From Myxococcales bacterium (GTDB lineage Bacteria > Myxococcota_A > Polyangia > Palsa-1104 > SHYY01), in the NCBI GenBank assembly GCA_023248875.1, contig JAHFDT010000009.1:1-32327 (forward strand): a stretch of 32,327 bases of DNA. The letters are read 5' to 3'. Numbering within the stretch: the first letter of the stretch is position 1; each line of letters starts with the position of its first letter. Of the stretch, positions 30,635 to 32,327 are shown piece after piece. Below the pieces are notes generated by a model. It saw only the letters and a program-made list of their open reading frames with translations. It did no database searches and was not told the DNA's origin. The position numbers were made by a program, and so were the translations under genes.

Positions 30635-31609
30635 TCCTTCTGGACCGATAAGACCGTCGTGCTCACGGGGGGCACCGGCTCCTTCGGGCGCCGATTCACC
30701 GAACGTCTCCTAAAACACCATCAGCCGCGTGCGCTGCGCATCTTCAGCCGGGATGAGCTCAAGCAGCTGGAGATGGAGAAGGCCTACCGCGACCCGCGCC
30801 TACGTTTTTTCCTCGGTGATGTGCGCGATCGGGACCGGCTGATGCGCGCGGCGACCGGTGCCGATATCATCGTCCACGCTGCTGCGCTCAAACAGGTCCC
30901 GGCCTGCGAATACAATCCGATCGAGGCGGTCAAGACCAACATCCTCGGCGCCGCCAACATCATCGATGCGGCGATCGATCGCCAAGTGAAACATGTCTTG
31001 GCGCTTTCGACCGATAAGGCGGTCAATCCGGTCAATCTCTACGGTGCCACCAAACTGTGTGCCGAGAAGCTCTTCATCCAGGGAAACAGCTACGCCGGCG
31101 GTGTGGAAACGCGCTTCGCGTGCGTGCGCTACGGCAACGTTGTCGGCAGTCGCGGCAGCGTGGTGCCGATGTTTCGCGATGCGGCCAAAACCGGGAGCGA
31201 AATCACGCTGACCGATGAGCGCATGACGCGCTTCTGGATCACACTCGATAAAGGCGTCGATTTTGTTTTGAGTTGCACTGCCCGTATGCGCGGTGGTGAG
31301 ATCTTTGTACCCAAGATTCCGTCCATGAAGTTAGTCGACTTGGCAGAAGCAGTTGCCCCCAAATGTCCCCGCAAGATCGTCGGCATCCGGCCGGGAGAAA
31401 AGTTGCACGAGGTGCTTTTGACCGAGGATGAATCGCGCCACGCGCAGGAATTTCCCGACCGCTATTTGATCGAACCGGAGCACCCTTGGTGGGGGCTCAC
31501 CGAAGGGGCTCCCGAGGGCACCAGGTTGCCGGCGAATTTCCGCTACGCGTCGGATAACAACCCGGAGTGGCTATCGGTTCCCGAACTGCAGGCGATGTTG
31601 GCCGAATGA
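30632..31609 (+). CDS. pseB: UDP-N-acetylglucosamine 4,6-dehydratase (inverting), pseudaminic acid pathway
   Basis: A 325-residue SDR if started at ATT (30632), or 316 residues from GTG at 30659. It should convert UDP-GlcNAc to UDP-2-acetamido-2,6-dideoxy-L-arabino-4-hexulose, the first step to pseudaminic acid. Seen: VVLTGGTGSFGRRF at 9-22, SRDELKQLEM, LGDVRDRDRL, HAAALKQVPACEYNP, and LSTDKAVNPVNLYGATK with D128, K129 and Y137. The K-to-Y spacing equals that of FlaA1 (K133, Y141). The C-terminus has IRPGEKLHE and is soluble, unlike the membrane-bound WbpM/CapD type. The next gene, pseC, confirms the pathway. The ATT start is discussed among the findings. Confidence 0.93.
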   Translation: MSFWTDKTVVLTGGTGSFGRRFTERLLKHHQPRALRIFSRDELKQLEMEKAYRDPRLRFFLGDVRDRDRLMRAATGADIIVHAAALKQVPACEYNPIEAVKTNILGAANIIDAAIDRQVKHVLALSTDKAVNPVNLYGATKLCAEKLFIQGNSYAGGVETRFACVRYGNVVGSRGSVVPMFRDAAKTGSEITLTDERMTRFWITLDKGVDFVLSCTARMRGGEIFVPKIPSMKLVDLAEAVAPKCPRKIVGIRPGEKLHEVLLTEDESRHAQEFPDRYLIEPEHPWWGLTEGAPEGTRLPANFRYASDNNPEWLSVPELQAMLAE

Positions 31610-31635
31610 TATCTGGAATTCTGGCTTGGGAAGGA

Positions 31636-31795
31636 GCGCTGCTCCGTTGCGTTCAGCGCGAGCGCCGGCCCTCTCCCTCCGTCGCGGACGCTCTCGGGCG
31701 GGGCACCCCGCGAAGCTCGGCCGAGGAGCATACTGTTGGGGATGTGACGAGGCCGAGCGAGGACGTAAGCCGCGCTCAACGCAACGGAGCGGCGC
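31636..31795. repeat. ~160-bp imperfect palindrome between pseB and pseC
   Basis: Outer arms 31636-31660 and 31771-31795 are inverted copies matching at 23 of 25 positions. A second pairing joins 31663-31670 to 31751-31759 with one bulge. An inner stem joins 31690-31697 to 31721-31729 with one bulge, and a central 6-bp stem lies at 31698-31711. The right outer arm contains GGAG (31786-31789), the Shine-Dalgarno of pseC. I see no clear target-site duplication outside the arms and no transposase. It may be a MITE-like insertion, or an RNA structure controlling pseC. Confidence 0.7.
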
Positions 31796-31796
31796 G

Positions 31797-32327
31797 ATGA
31801 TCCCCTACGGAAGACAGTGGATCGACGAGGCCGACGTCGCTGCGCTCGATCGGGCAGCGCGCGGCGAATGGATTACTCAAGGGCCAGCGGTGGCCGAGTT
31901 CGAGCAGTCATTGGCCGCGTTTTGCGGAGCGCCCTATGCCGTAGCGGTTTCGTCCGGCACCGCGGCGCTGCATCTCGCGACCCTCGCAGCGGGTCTCGGG
32001 CCCGGCGGTGAGTCCATCACTTCGCCGCTTACCTTTGTTGCTTCGGCCAATTGCGCGCTCTACTGCGGTGCAAGGCCCCGTTTTGTCGATATCGATCCGG
32101 TGACCCGCAACCTTTCGCCGAGGGCACTTGTGGCGTCTCCGTCAGCGAAGGTGGTGGTAGCCGTGCACTATGCCGGTTTACCGGCAGCGATGGAGGAGAT
32201 CGGCGAAGCAGCGAACGGCGCTATCGTGATCGAAGACGCCTGCCATGCACTCGGCGCGCGCTACCGCGATCGCAGCGGGCGCTGGCATACCGTTGGGGGT
32301 TGCGCTCACTCGGCGATGACCTGCTTT
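31797..32327 (+). CDS. pseC: UDP-4-amino-4,6-dideoxy-N-acetyl-beta-L-altrosamine transaminase, 5' part only
   Basis: The first 177 codons of a DegT/DnrJ/EryC1-family PLP aminotransferase, cut by the window edge; the full protein should be about 380 residues. It would aminate C4 of the PseB product. Seen: IPYGRQWIDEADVAAL, the usual PseC opening; GEWITQGPAVAEFE; SSGTAALHLA, binding PLP phosphate; SPLTFVASANCALYCGARPRFVDID; and the PLP-binding Asp in IEDACHALGARY. The catalytic lysine lies just past the edge, after the AHSAMTCF stretch. GGAG stands 7 nt before the ATG, inside the palindrome arm. The 187-bp gap to pseB is unusual for this pair. Confidence 0.92.
   Translation, partial: MIPYGRQWIDEADVAALDRAARGEWITQGPAVAEFEQSLAAFCGAPYAVAVSSGTAALHLATLAAGLGPGGESITSPLTFVASANCALYCGARPRFVDIDPVTRNLSPRALVASPSAKVVVAVHYAGLPAAMEEIGEAANGAIVIEDACHALGARYRDRSGRWHTVGGCAHSAMTCF

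Noticed and set aside
30604-30651. A 15-codon ORF starting ATGATG and overlapping the pseB start
   Set aside because: Its start codons lie inside the -10 box (30603-30608), so they would precede the transcript start. It is more likely a by-product of the promoter sequence than a leader peptide.
31567-31800. A 77-codon rightward ORF spanning the end of pseB and the pseB-pseC spacer
   Set aside because: It runs through the palindrome in another frame, has low-complexity Arg/Ser composition and no family features.

Overview
This window is one large cell-surface polysaccharide locus from a high-GC, probably Gram-negative bacterium. The evidence is the high G+C, the strong third-position G/C bias, the Wzc-type tyrosine autokinase, the Wzx-type flippase, the O-antigen-ligase-type protein and the nonulosonic acid genes. 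I cannot fix the phylum from sequence alone. I see no rRNA, tRNA, CRISPR array or intact transposon.

Layout. (1) Positions 117-18467, leftward: a tight run of 13 genes, many joined by 4-bp ATGA stop/start overlaps. In transcription order they are a nucleotide-sugar dehydrogenase, a Gfo/Idh/MocA oxidoreductase, a family 2 glycosyltransferase, an extended SDR, a C-methyltransferase-like protein, a polytopic membrane protein, an asparagine-synthase-type amidotransferase, a GT4 glycosyltransferase, an O-antigen ligase/polymerase with C-terminal TPRs, a BY-kinase/chain-length protein, a UXS-like SDR, a WecA-like initiating transferase fused to the front half of a CapD-type protein, and a nucleotidyltransferase-fold protein. 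The run ends in a block of four back-to-back hairpins (1-116). (2) 18649-22112, rightward: methyltransferase, MurJ/Wzx-like flippase, family 2 glycosyltransferase. (3) 22096-25081, leftward: methyltransferase, GT2 and GT4, convergent with block 2 and overlapping it by 17 bp. (4) 25161 to the right edge, rightward: a CMAH-like metallo-beta-lactamase-fold protein, UDP-GlcNAc 2-epimerase, a GT4, a PtmA-like SDR, an aldo/keto reductase, then pseB and the start of pseC, which begin pseudaminic acid synthesis. The window cuts pseC.

How the parts fit. The WecA-like domain would load the first sugar phosphate onto undecaprenyl phosphate. The glycosyltransferases extend the unit. The dehydrogenase, epimerase, SDRs, amidotransferase and methyltransferases make or modify unusual sugars (uronic acid, possibly uronamide, methyl-branched and nonulosonic sugars). 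The flippase exports the unit, the Wzy/WaaL-type protein polymerises or ligates it, and the BY-kinase controls chain length. No outer-membrane exporter (Wza) is visible here.

Most notable: a CMP-sialic-acid-hydroxylase-like protein without a Rieske domain beside pseudaminic acid genes; pseB apparently starting at ATT behind a near-consensus sigma70 promoter and a strong Shine-Dalgarno; a ~160-bp imperfect palindrome between pseB and pseC whose right arm contains the pseC Shine-Dalgarno; and the WecA/CapD-N fusion.
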